Assembly (NCBI GenBank): GCA_965247635.1
Contig: CBDFHJ010000010.1
Location: 911,075 to 975,074, forward strand
DNA from: CBDFHJ01 sp965247635
GTDB lineage: Bacteria; Chloroflexota; Dehalococcoidia; Lucifugimonadales; Australimonadaceae
Direction: 5' to 3'
DNA: 64,000 nt
Shown: positions 17,222 to 25,644 of the stretch, piece by piece
Position numbering within the stretch: position 1 is the first letter of the stretch
Layout: every line of letters starts with the position of its first letter
Program-made: the position numbers and the translations under genes
Notes under the pieces: generated by a model
Told to the model about the DNA's origin: nothing
The model's database searches: none
The model's input: the letters and a program-made list of their open reading frames with translations, nothing else

Positions 17222-17962
17222 CTAAGTCAGTAAGACGTGAAGTCCAGCAATGGATTGACAAACTGGATACAGTAGAAATACTTGCGCAGCGCTACTACGG
17301 AATCCTGCCACACAGAACATTCCAGTTCAAGAACTGGGGGTTTCACGTTAGATTGGACCTAAAGTCCCTCGAAGAAAAGGCACGACTGGGGGCGACAACC
17401 GTAGAATCGCCAGGATTCTCAGGCGGCTGGTCAGATAACCCTGCAAGGCGCCTGAAATCGAAATTGGAGGAAAAGTCCTCCCAGGTTAGAAAGACAGGAC
17501 GACACTGTATTGTGGCTATAACCGAAGGCCTAGAAGGTTTCTCGGTAGATGATGTCCAGACGGCTCTGCTAGGAGGAAATAGTGACAATGCCCTCTGGAA
17601 CCAAATCGACGATACTCATCCCTACATCAGAGATTTATCCATACCTCAACCCAAAACAGACGGGCTGTGGAGTCGACATGACGAGGAGGAACCTATCGCC
17701 GTCATAGTCCACAGAGGCAACCTACAATATCAAAGCAACGGCGAAACAGAGCTATGGCTTAATCCGAACGGTCGCTATTTTCGTGTCCCAACCCCACTGT
17801 TGCATCTCAAGATCCATGCAGAGGTTCAGAGGGTTTGGACGAGGCCAGCTATCGGGTTGTAGGCATGGCCTGTAGTGTTTTCAAGAGTAAGGCGAGGTTG
17901 AACCACGTGTCCGGGCCGACCGGAAAACGAGTGGCGCGGGCCAATCAGAAAATGCTAGCGCC

Positions 17963-18160
17963 CTATGCTACTTCCTGCCTGACCGCTACAATGCCAACCT
18001 GAACCTCAGGGTAAAGGTTCTTGATTTCGTCAAGTCTGGTGGGCCTACGTGTACTGTACTGCGAACTTTTCGATTGGCCGTTGCCTTGTGACCCACCCAC
18101 GAGAGCTCTGCCCGCGGAAGCGCATCTCCAGGAGATCAGGCGGGACGTAACCATAATCAT
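17963..18160 (-). pseudogene. Dispersed coding fragment (STRRPTRLDEIKN...VRQEVA)
   Basis: Read on the minus strand, an open frame ends in QYSTRRPTRLDEIKNLYPEV, then QVGIVAVRQEVA and a stop at 17963. Part of it is repeated at 6886-6930 (nearly exact DNA) and a diverged version occurs at 58.3-58.4 kb (RPTKLDEIKNFHAEVQVGAL). It looks like the 3' end of a gene present in several decayed copies. The family is not recognised. Its upstream part runs into unrelated sequence near 18090. Confidence 0.4.
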
Positions 18161-18252
18161 TCGCCTCTCGCCCCGGCGATGTCCTTGCTCTGAAACATCC
18201 AGAAGTAGATGACACAGGCGACAAGGGGTTAGGCCGTAAGGACACCTTTACA

Positions 18253-19375
18253 ATGCGATATATCATTTCTTAGACCACCTTTCTACGGTCGTTAGAAGAT
18301 GAAGCGCAGCGGCGGCAACTCTTGTGTCTTGTTCTAGCCGTAGGGAAGCCGCTCTGCCTTCAGGAGAGTCGGGCGTTCTTTCCGAATATAGGGCGATGCT
18401 AGCCTCGCCATTACCGTCTATTGCAAGTTCATAGTTCTTGACTGTCTTGGTTGGCAGGTATAGAGCTACAGCGACCAAATCTCCTTCACTGCCGTGAGGA
18501 TGGCGATTAAGCAAGTACACAATGGTATCCTGGTCTATCCACGTCTTCATCCTTTCAGGAAACTCTTCCATCACCTCTCTTAGACGCTGTGCGTCCCGAG
18601 CCTCATGGTCCAGGACGGGTTGAGACTGTCCAACTAGCGGAGCACCGGCTGGAGTTGGAGTTGTCCCTGCTGTACCCGAAGGTGTCTCTGCCTGTGTCGG
18701 CGACACAGTGTCCGACCCTACTTCACCTGTAGCTGTTGGTGTGTTTGATGGCGTCTCTGTCTGGAGCGGCGTCCCAGCGCCAGAACCGGCTTCAATCATA
18801 GCTGTTGGTGTGCTTGATGGCGTCTCTACCTGAGTCCCTGCCCCACCGGCCCACTCCACATCCATGGTTGGCGTTGGTGGGGAGCTGCCGCAGGCAGCTC
18901 CCTTCAAGGCCACCATTCCAACCACGATGGCTGCTAGAAATCGCATAATGCCACCCCCATCAAGTCAAGAATCGAATACTTTCTCCAAATAAGACGCTCT
19001 TGCCGGAGGAATAGTTCCCGGTGAGTATAATTCTGCCCCTTCTTCGTCAAGCAATCCTGTATCACCGGCGACGCTGCCCACGGCGCGAACCCCGAACTTT
19101 TGTCAATGACCTGCCTCTAGCCGGACGTTATCGGCCAACGACGGCCGGGAACGAAGCCATTAGCGGGATGAGCTTCCTCGGAAGCCGCCGAATCAGCGGA
19201 TCGGTCGTGTTTCAGTTACTCTGCACTCTCATCAGCTGGATTCTTGTTCCAATTAAGTATACGCCTCAACTGTCAATTCCGTTCCATGACGAGCGGCTCC
19301 TCAGCGAACTAGTGCCCATCTACTCCCAGATGTTGTCAGGGCTCACCTAATATAGGCAACGATCCCCCGTAAAAA
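18253..19375 (-). repeat. Segmental duplication, copy 1 (leader plus lipoprotein gene)
   Basis: About 1.1 kb aligns in the same orientation with 20540-21668. It includes a ~430-base leader, the lipoprotein gene and the first four codons (MIYR) of the downstream protease gene. The left break lies at the shared ATGCGATATATCAT (18253-18266; 20540-20553). The copies have diverged throughout, including small indels, so the duplication is not recent. Confidence 0.85.
18263..18946 (-). CDS. Lipoprotein with Pro/Thr-rich linker, duplicated copy
   Basis: 227 residues. Signal peptide MRFLAAIVVGMVALKGAACG with Cys19 as the likely lipid-attachment site, then a linker with three rounds of ET-P-SxTPTA, then a C-terminal domain (MKTWIDQDTIVYLLNRHPHG, LRLEQDTRVAAAALHLLTTV). 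It is a diverged paralog of the gene at 20550-21230. The stop overlaps ATGATATATCGC, the remnant start of a protease gene that did not come along in the duplication. It is thus an orphan copy. Function unknown; exported and membrane-anchored by prediction. Confidence 0.75.
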   Translation of the reverse strand: MRFLAAIVVGMVALKGAACGSSPPTPTMDVEWAGGAGTQVETPSSTPTAMIEAGSGAGTPLQTETPSNTPTATGEVGSDTVSPTQAETPSGTAGTTPTPAGAPLVGQSQPVLDHEARDAQRLREVMEEFPERMKTWIDQDTIVYLLNRHPHGSEGDLVAVALYLPTKTVKNYELAIDGNGEASIALYSERTPDSPEGRAASLRLEQDTRVAAAALHLLTTVERWSKK

Positions 19376-19404
19376 CAAAAGGCCCTACACATATGGTGCA
19401 GGGC
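19371..19404 (-). terminator. Terminator of the lipoprotein-protease operon
   Basis: On the minus strand GCCCTGCACC / GTGTAGGGC form an imperfect stem followed by CCTTTTGTTTTTACG, a good U-run. It lies 150 bases after the protease stop and just upstream of the leader of duplicated copy 1. Confidence 0.7.
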
Positions 19405-19554
19405 GGGAGTATAGTCTTCAAACGGTGGCTGACCCGGCCCATACGGGATCGTTCACTATGTCGTCGCTGAATCCCGACGAGCCAGAACTTCTACCTGTAA
19501 GCAAACCTCCATTCCAATCGGAGAAGCACCTCCATTACTCAACTTCAGGCTCGT

Positions 19555-20553
19555 CTAATCACCGCACACGTAGACATATGTAGTAAAGCCGCCGAACTGA
19601 GACGCCTCCAAATCATCCGGATATTCATTCTCTGCCCAAACACCATAGAGGAAATTGCCGCAGCCTTCATCGCTGACATCCTCGCTATACGACACAGTAC
19701 CGTTGGTGTTATCATCGCCATCCTGATCAGCATCATTGGAATGCAGAAAGTCCCATTCCTCCGTGGACGTATTCCACTTCCAGAGTTCAAAGCGATAGGT
19801 GTCCTCGTACTCGGAATAGTCGAGGGCTGATCCCTTAATGGTAGTTCCTGAGACAATCTCTATATCGACGTCGTGGGGAAGCCCGTAAATCTTGTCCATG
19901 CTGTCTTCATCTTCGGAGCCAGGCTCGTTCATAATCCCCCAACAACCGTTCATGATGGTGTCACAGCCGGAATTATCTGTTACCTCCTGAAGCCCGAAAG
20001 CGTGGCCCATTTCATGGACGATTGCCCCTCGGAAGGCGACCTCATTGGACGGAGTGAAAGAATCATGGTCAAGATGTGAAACGGCGAAACAAATTGGGCC
20101 ATGGTCATGGTCGTGGCCCGCATGGCCAACGAAGCCCCAATCATGGTCACAGTCTTCGTCGTCGTCATACCATTGCCTTATGTTGCTACCGTAACACTCA
20201 TTCTGATCGGAGCAATCGACATACTGGTAGACCGCGTCGGCATATGTGGTGATTTCATTCGCCCACTCGCCAGCATCACTGAATCGCAATTCGCTCCACG
20301 AGTCCATGCCGTCTCTCATATTGCTTCGGATGTTGTAGCCTTGGTGATTGTTCGTAGGAAAGTCAGAATCAATGGCCCAGTCGATCTTGCCGTTCCACCC
20401 CTCCGCGACTTGCTCCCAGCCATTAGAGTCATAGACGTGTCCCTCGTGATGCTCGTCAGCTAGAGCAATGATGCCGTTTAACAGGAAAACTGCTGCTGCT
20501 GCAAACGCGACAGCAATCATGAAAATCTTGTGATGGCCCATGCGATATATCAT
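19555..20553 (-). CDS. Secreted metzincin-like zinc protease with HExxHxxGxxE
   Basis: 332 residues from the ATG at 20553, which overlaps the lipoprotein stop (ATGA) and has AGGTGG upstream. An N-terminal signal (HHKIFMIAVAFAAAAVFLL...ALA) directs export. The zinc site is HEMGHAFGLQE, followed 14 residues later by a Met-turn-like TIMNG. In metzincins position 11 is usually His or Asp; here it is Glu. Upstream is a His/Asp-rich stretch (DDDEDCDHDWGFVGHAGHDH). The C-terminal ~110 residues form a beta-rich, acidic domain that may bind calcium or substrate. Likely degrades extracellular protein; pairing with the coupled lipoprotein suggests a surface function. Confidence 0.75.
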   Translation of the reverse strand: MIYRMGHHKIFMIAVAFAAAAVFLLNGIIALADEHHEGHVYDSNGWEQVAEGWNGKIDWAIDSDFPTNNHQGYNIRSNMRDGMDSWSELRFSDAGEWANEITTYADAVYQYVDCSDQNECYGSNIRQWYDDDEDCDHDWGFVGHAGHDHDHGPICFAVSHLDHDSFTPSNEVAFRGAIVHEMGHAFGLQEVTDNSGCDTIMNGCWGIMNEPGSEDEDSMDKIYGLPHDVDIEIVSGTTIKGSALDYSEYEDTYRFELWKWNTSTEEWDFLHSNDADQDGDDNTNGTVSYSEDVSDEGCGNFLYGVWAENEYPDDLEASQFGGFTTYVYVCGD

Positions 20554-21668
20554 CGAGACCACCTATCCACGGTCGTCAGAAGCTGAAGTGCAGCGGCCTC
20601 AACTCTTGGGTCCTGTTCTAGCCGCAAGGCAGCGACTTCACCCTGAGAACCGCCACGCGTTTTTTCCGCGTGTAACCTAATGCGAGCCTGACCATCACTG
20701 CCTGTTTCGAGTTCGTAGCTCCTGCCTGTTCCAGTTGGCATATCGTGGGCAACGGCGACCAACCCTCCCTCGAGGTCGTGAGCATCGCGAGGGACCAGAT
20801 ACACAATGGTATCCTGGTCTATCCAAGTCTTCATCCCTACCGGAATGTTTTCCATAACCTTTCTTCGACGCTGTTCGTCCCGAGCCTGACGGTCCAGGGA
20901 AGGTTCGGACTGTCCAACTATTGGAGTACCGGCTGGAGTTGGAGTTGTCCCTGCTGTAGCTAGTGGCGTCTCTGCCTGTGTCGGTGTCGCAGTGTCCGCC
21001 CCCACTTCACTTGTAGCTGTTGGTGTGCTTGATGGCGTCTCTATCTGGAGCGGCGTCCCAGTGCCCGACTCCGCTTCACTCATAGCTGTTCGTGTGCTTG
21101 CTGGCGTCTCTGCCCGAATCCCCGTCCCACCGCCCCACTCCACGTCGCCGGTAGGCGTTGGTGAGGAACTAGCGCAGGCACCTAGCGTCAAGGCCACGAC
21201 TCCAACTACGATGGTTGCTAGAAATCGCATGATGCCACCTCCATTAAGTCGAGAATCGAGTACCATCTCCAAGTAAGACGCTCTTGCCGGAGGAATAGTT
21301 CCCGGCGAGTATGGCGCTCCTCCTTCTTTTTCAAGCAGATTCTGTATCAGCGGCGACGCTGGCCCACGGAGCGAACCCCCAACTTCTTCCTAAACGACCT
21401 GCCTCTACCCGGACGTTATCGGCCAACAGGGGCCGGGAACGATGCCAATAGTGGGATGAGCTTCTTCGCAAGGCGCCGAATACGCGGATTCGGTCGTGTT
21501 TCAGACGCTCAGCACTCTCATCATCTGGATTCTGTCTATTCGAGTATACGCCTCAACTGCCCATTTCGTTCCATGAACAAGCGGCTCCTCAGCGATCTAG
21601 TGTACATCCACTCCCAGATGCCGTCAGGGCTCACCCAATATAGGCAATGATACCCTGCAAAAAAACTT
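20540..21668 (-). repeat. Segmental duplication, copy 2 (leader plus lipoprotein gene)
   Basis: The partner of 18253-19375. In this copy the lipoprotein is still followed by the full protease gene, so it is taken as the ancestral arrangement. The ~430-base leader (21231-21668) is as well kept as the coding part. It has no convincing open frame, and the frames that exist in one copy are broken in the other, so it is more likely regulatory. Confidence 0.8.
20550..21230 (-). CDS. Lipoprotein with Pro/Thr-rich linker, coupled to the protease
   Basis: 226 residues. The start at 21230 (MRFLATIVVGVVALTLGAC) has GGAGGTGG upstream; a longer in-frame start exists but breaks the signal peptide. Lipobox LGAC gives the lipidated Cys19. 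The linker repeats TPSSTPTA-type units. The C-terminal domain (MKTWIDQDTIVYLVPRDAHD; LRLEQDPRVEAAALQLLTTV) has no recognised family. The stop TGA overlaps the protease ATG. Possible roles: membrane anchor, chaperone or inhibitor for the protease (inference from coupling). Confidence 0.78.
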   Translation of the reverse strand: MRFLATIVVGVVALTLGACASSSPTPTGDVEWGGGTGIRAETPASTRTAMSEAESGTGTPLQIETPSSTPTATSEVGADTATPTQAETPLATAGTTPTPAGTPIVGQSEPSLDRQARDEQRRRKVMENIPVGMKTWIDQDTIVYLVPRDAHDLEGGLVAVAHDMPTGTGRSYELETGSDGQARIRLHAEKTRGGSQGEVAALRLEQDPRVEAAALQLLTTVDRWSR

Positions 21669-21824
21669 CGATTTCCAGCCCTCCATCGACGAGCGCTAGG
21701 TCAAAGAGTTGACTGTAGACCGTCAGCGATAATGGGACACATATAAGGGTAGGAAAACCCGAGAGTCGGAGGGTGGTGTGAGCTCCTGAAATGAGGGTAG
21801 AGCTACCCACAGAAAGGAGCAGAT

Positions 21825-22232
21825 GTGTCCCAACTAGAAGTAAGCAAAGCAGAGGCCGCCGAGGAACGAAGCGAGCAGACCAGGTCTTTCGTCCGCACAG
21901 TGAAGGCGGCTGCCCGACGTAAGTACACCCCCGAAGAGAAGATCCGAATTGTTCTGGAGGGCTTCCGCCGCGAGGTCACAGTCAACGACCTGTGCCGGCG
22001 GGAGGGGATCAAGCCCCACTCCTACTACTCGTGGACCAAAGAGTTCATGGAGGCGGGCAAGGAGAGGTTGACCCGTGACTCGGTTCGGGACGCCACTCAG
22101 CATGAGGTAGGGCAACTCAAGCGAGAGAACGGGGAACTCAAGGAGCTAGTGGCCGATCTGTCGCTGGAGGCGTACCGTCTCAAAAAAACGGTCATCCCCA
22201 TGCCCCAGGACGCCACCGGTACCAGCGGATGA
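21825..22232 (+). CDS. IS3-family transposase OrfA, copy B
   Basis: 135 residues, same as copy A except Val for Ala after the slippery run (KKTVIPMPQ). The A7 frameshift site is kept. The orfB it would fuse to is broken, so this copy is probably inactive without help from another copy. Confidence 0.9.
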   Translation: MSQLEVSKAEAAEERSEQTRSFVRTVKAAARRKYTPEEKIRIVLEGFRREVTVNDLCRREGIKPHSYYSWTKEFMEAGKERLTRDSVRDATQHEVGQLKRENGELKELVADLSLEAYRLKKTVIPMPQDATGTSG

Positions 22233-23216
22233 GCGCCCCGGAGAAGGCAGAGGTAGTTACCAAAGTATCCTCGTCTCCCCTCCCCAAGCGAAAGGTCCTC
22301 AGAGAGCTGGGCATCCCTAAGAGCACCTACTACCGGTGGCTCAGACGCCAAGACCAACAAGGACTTGAGGACCGACCAGGAGGCGATCAGCCACCATGGA
22401 ACCGTCTTACTATTCAGGAAGAACGCTCAGTCCTGTTATCAGCCAGGGAGATGCCAGAGCTGAGCTGCCGTCAGCTGGCCGCGGGGATCACCGACAACCA
22501 GGGCTTCTCAGTCTCAGAGTCCAGCGTCTACCGTATCCTGGGCAGGGAGGGCCTAGTGAAGAGGCCTGAGATGCGGTTGGCCGCGGGGAAGGAGTACCAC
22601 CTCAAGACCACAGGACCTCACCAGATGTGGGCCACCGATGCCTCATACTTCAGGGTGGTTGGGTGGGGCTACTACTACCTGGTCACCGTTATGGACGACT
22701 ACTCCCGCTTCATCCTGGCTCACAGGCTTCAGCAAGATATGACGGCCGACTCCTTCATCGAGGTGGTCCAGGATGCTGTGGACACGACCAGCATGGACCA
22801 AGTTCCAGTCACAGACCGCACCAGGCTGCTGAGTGACAACGGTCCAGGCTATGTCTCAAGAGCATTCAGGGACTACCTGGGGATGGTTGGCATCAAGCAC
22901 ATCCTAGCAACTCCTTTCCACCCTCAGACCAACGGGAAGCTGGAGCGCTACCACCAGACCATCAAACGGGACGTCAACCAGGTGCCTTATGAGTTGCCCG
23001 CCGACCTTGAGGCTGCTATCGCGGCCTTCGTCAAGCTACTACAACTACCGGCGCTATCACAAGGCTCTGGGCAACGTGACACCATCAGACGTGCTCAAGG
23101 GAAGACGGCAAGAGATCCTACAACGCAGGAAGGAGGTGAAGGCTCAAACCACCGAACGGCGACGACGCTACAACAGGGCCCTCAGGGAGCTCGCCAGACC
23201 TCCATCCAGCCCCTGA
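22229..23216 (+). pseudogene. IS3-family transposase OrfB, copy B, frameshifted
   Basis: Identical to the other copies up to AAIAAFV, then an extra A (TTCGTCAAGC instead of TTCGTCAGC, near 23033) shifts the frame before the last ~65 residues. The correct frame continues to 23216. All three catalytic residues lie before the break, but the conserved C-terminal end is lost. Confidence 0.9.
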
Positions 23217-23253
23217 TCTCTCGGCTCCCAATGTGTCCCACTTTTGCTGGTTG

Positions 23254-23415
23254 CTAACACTCGTATATGGCGTCGTCGCCCCTTTTGCTCTCCTTCACTG
23301 AGGCGTTGGCTATCTCCCCATAGAAGTCGGCAAGCGTCGCCTTCACCTGCTCGACGCTCATCTGGGGGTCTGGGTCGGGAAACTCCCGGTCGTCGTAGAC
23401 GAATATGCGTGTCAT
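23254..23415 (-). pseudogene. PRTRC system protein C, truncated by IS3 copy B
   Basis: From an ATG at 23415 with GAGGAGATG upstream, 52 residues read MTRIFVYDDREFPDPDPQMS ... KESKRGDDAIYE and then enter the IS end, where a stop follows after one codon. The opening matches what I recall of PRTRC protein C (FVYxxREFPDPDP), a small protein of the ParB-related / ThiF-related cassette carried by plasmids and integrative elements. The missing part is roughly the last 15-25 residues. No other PRTRC gene is present here. Confidence 0.7.
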
Positions 23416-23476
23416 CGGTTCATCTCCTCGTTAGTCGTTGTTGTTTCGCTTCGTCGCCACCTTAGCGGCGCCCCCT

Positions 23477-25540
23477 TCAGGACACCGTTTGAGCCTCTTT
23501 TTCCTCCTCCCGGCTCAGCGCCCACTCGAACATCGAGAGGGTCGCGGGCTTCGGCTTCCCGTTCCTTCTGGCCAGCTTCTGCGGCTCCTCGGCCATGAAC
23601 TCGGCCCAGGAGAACATCGACTGCTGGGTCTCTTCCACCACGTCAGCATGACCGTTAGCCGCCGCAGTCTCGACGACGATCCCGGTGCCGTTCCGATGCA
23701 CCTCGACCGTCTCAGGTTCCACCTCCACCGCGTGCCACTCCTCGTCCACCAGCAGCTCCTCGGAGACCGCCTCAGCGTCCCTTGCCTGGGCGAAGGCATC
23801 CTCCACCGACTCTCCTTCTTCTTCCTCCTCTCCGTTCACGATCTTCCTTGCCAACGCCAGCATGATGTCGTCCCCGTCGTCGCCGTAGGCCGCCAGCCCG
23901 TCCTCGGGCAGCTCTCCCTCCACCGCCAGGGAGCTTTGCAGCTTCTGGGCCACCAATTTGAGGGCATCCGCCTGGAGAGTGACCCGGTAGGCCATGAAGA
24001 TGACCTTGACCGGCCTGGTCTGGCCGATGCGCCAGGAGCGGCGCGACGCCTGCCGCATGGTGTAGACGCTGTAGTCCGTTTCCGCCCAAACAATCGTTGG
24101 GAAGTCGATCAGGTCGAGGCCTGTCTGCACCAACCGGGGATGGCAGATGAGGACGTCTATGCCCTCTTTGACCTTGTTCTCCACCCATGCCTCTCTACGG
24201 TCCGTGGCCACGGCGTCGGCCTTCATCACCGCCACCCGCAATCCGTGCTTCGTCAGGATGTCGCTCATCCGCTCGGTAATGTCCCTGGTGCCGGTATGGG
24301 TGGCGTAGACCAGCACCCTCCGGCCCTCAAACCTCTCCGCCGCCACCAGGTCTAAGAGCGCCTTCTCCTTTGGGTAGAGCTTCTCTTCGGAGAGGGGCGG
24401 CACCTGGACCAGCACGTCCTCCGACTCCGGGTCGAAGACGGTCTCACCCCGTGTGCAGCCGTCGGGATAGGCCAGCAGCGATTGAAGGTAGGTGGAGAGG
24501 AGCTTCCTAGACCCCTTGGCCAGCGCATCGGCGAGGGCGGCCCGCAGCTTGTCGTACAGCGTGCCGTAGGCTCCCCTCTGGGTGTGGCCTAGGGAGTCGG
24601 GCTCGGAGTCCATCGACGAGAGGAGAATCTGCTCCTCGTAGGAGGGCAGCCCCGACGCCACGTCGGAGAGCCGGAGGAACACCGAGTTGCCGATCAGGTG
24701 GAACAACGCGGCTGGGGCGAGCCCCGGCCGTTCCCGCACCACCTTGCGGTAGCGCCTGCGCCGGCTGAAACGTCCATCCTCCACCGACTCGTCGTCGTCC
24801 TTGCCGATGGTGTGCTCCTCGAAGCCGTACCGATGTATCCACCTTCCCTCCTCGGAGCGCCCGAACTCCGTCCTGATGGCCGGGCTGAACCGGTACAGCA
24901 GGTGGAACAGCGTCGAGGAATACCCTCCAGTTAGGGTTCCTGTCAGGGTGAGGGAGCGGCCGCAGGAGTCGGCGAGGACGCCCGCTGCGATGCCCTGGGC
25001 GGAGCCTCTTCCTTTGTATTCATGCACCTCGTCTGTCACCAGCAGCTCGAAGAACCCCTTCATCCGCTTCTTGATGTAGTCCGCGAGTGGATATCGCTTC
25101 GGCCCCTTGGGGTCGGCCTGCCACAGGGCGGAGCCGCACCCGGCGCAGGTCCGCCGCTTGCGCCCCATCTCCTCGGCGGTGAGGGGCACACCGTCCTTGT
25201 CCACGATCTGGCTGGCGCAGATAGGGCAGCAGGGGACCCGGAAGGGCTCCCCCGTCTCTTCGTCCCGGATGAGCCCGCCTCTGGATGTGGCCCACCGCTC
25301 GGTGTATGCCGCCTGCCAGCGGTAGGAGAGCTTCGCCCGTTCTCTTGACATGATGGCGAAGAGGGGTCCTGGGCCGGTGGAGAGGCGCAGCCGCTCCAGG
25401 TCGGTGATGGAGGCGACGATGGCGGCGCGGGCCTTGGGCACCGTCTGCTCCACCTCCCGCTTCCACTTCCGGGTCAGGTGCGGGGGTGTGAGTACGAGCA
25501 CCCGCTGGAAACCAGCAGCGTAGGCTGCGGATGCGCCGAG
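23477..25540 (-). pseudogene. SNF2-type helicase, C-terminal part, 5' end removed by a group II intron
   Basis: At least 674 residues plus an open extension (LGASAAYAAGFQR) up to the intron edge. Helicase motifs: VLVLTPPHLTRKW (Ia), DEVHEYKG (II), LTLTGTLTGG (III), DVLICHPRLVQTGLDL (V), QASRRSWRIGQTRPV (VI). A CPIC...CAGC zinc-finger pair interrupts lobe 1 (residues 90-125). The Walker A motif, which should come just before LGASAAYAAG, is missing. The intron sits exactly where GxGKT should end and no matching upstream exon is found beyond it. Probably non-functional. Confidence 0.75.
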
Positions 25541-25602
25541 TAGGGTAGGCCGCCGGCGAGTTACCCCGTGTTATCGGAGCACTTTTCCGTCGGCCCCCCT
25601 CC

Positions 25603-25636
25603 GAACCGGACGTGCGGCTTTCACCGCATCCGGCTC
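25603..25636 (-). ncRNA. Group II intron domain V
   Basis: A 34-base hairpin starting GAGCCGGATGCGGTGAAAGC and ending GCACGTCCGGTTC on the minus strand. The arms GAGCCGGATGCGG / CCGCACGTCCGGTTC pair around a GAAA loop. It is the catalytic core of group II introns and lies 8 bases past the RT stop codon. Confidence 0.9.
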
Positions 25637-25644
25637 TCCAGTGG

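Larger units (their letters stand above)
15608..17862 (+). pseudogene. PD-(D/E)XK-like hypothetical gene interrupted by an IS5 element
   Basis: Two exon-like halves, 15608-16017 and 17222-17862, flank the IS5 copy. Removing the IS and one CTAA target copy joins ...NVSPK (CCT AAG) in frame with SVRREVQQWIDKLD..., giving a protein of about 350 residues. The first half has a nuclease-like opening (AAFELFLYSLFNNMGLSPDF ... NPDFYIS); the expected following E-x-K/EA strand is not evident. The second half contains WGFHVRLDLK and a run typical of uncharacterised defence-type proteins. The GTG start at 15608 is uncertain; ATG at 15626 is an alternative. Confidence 0.75.
21714..23259 (+). mobile_element. 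IS3-family insertion sequence, copy B (1546 bp, orfB frameshifted)
   Basis: Same element as copy A in the opposite orientation, with ends TGTAGACCGTCAGCGATAAT and (right end) TGCTGGTTGCTAACA. It is one base longer owing to an extra A near 23033 that breaks orfB. Its right end cuts the PRTRC protein C gene. Shares a GGTCAT variant after the A7 run with copy D, whereas A and C have GGCCAT. Confidence 0.92.

Noticed and set aside
19021..19350. 109-codon plus-strand frame in the duplicated leader
   Set aside because: The corresponding frame in the second copy of the duplication is broken by small indels, so coding is unlikely.
23244..23465. Plus-strand 73-codon frame over the PRTRC C fragment
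   Set aside because: Antisense to a recognisable gene and begins inside the IS end.
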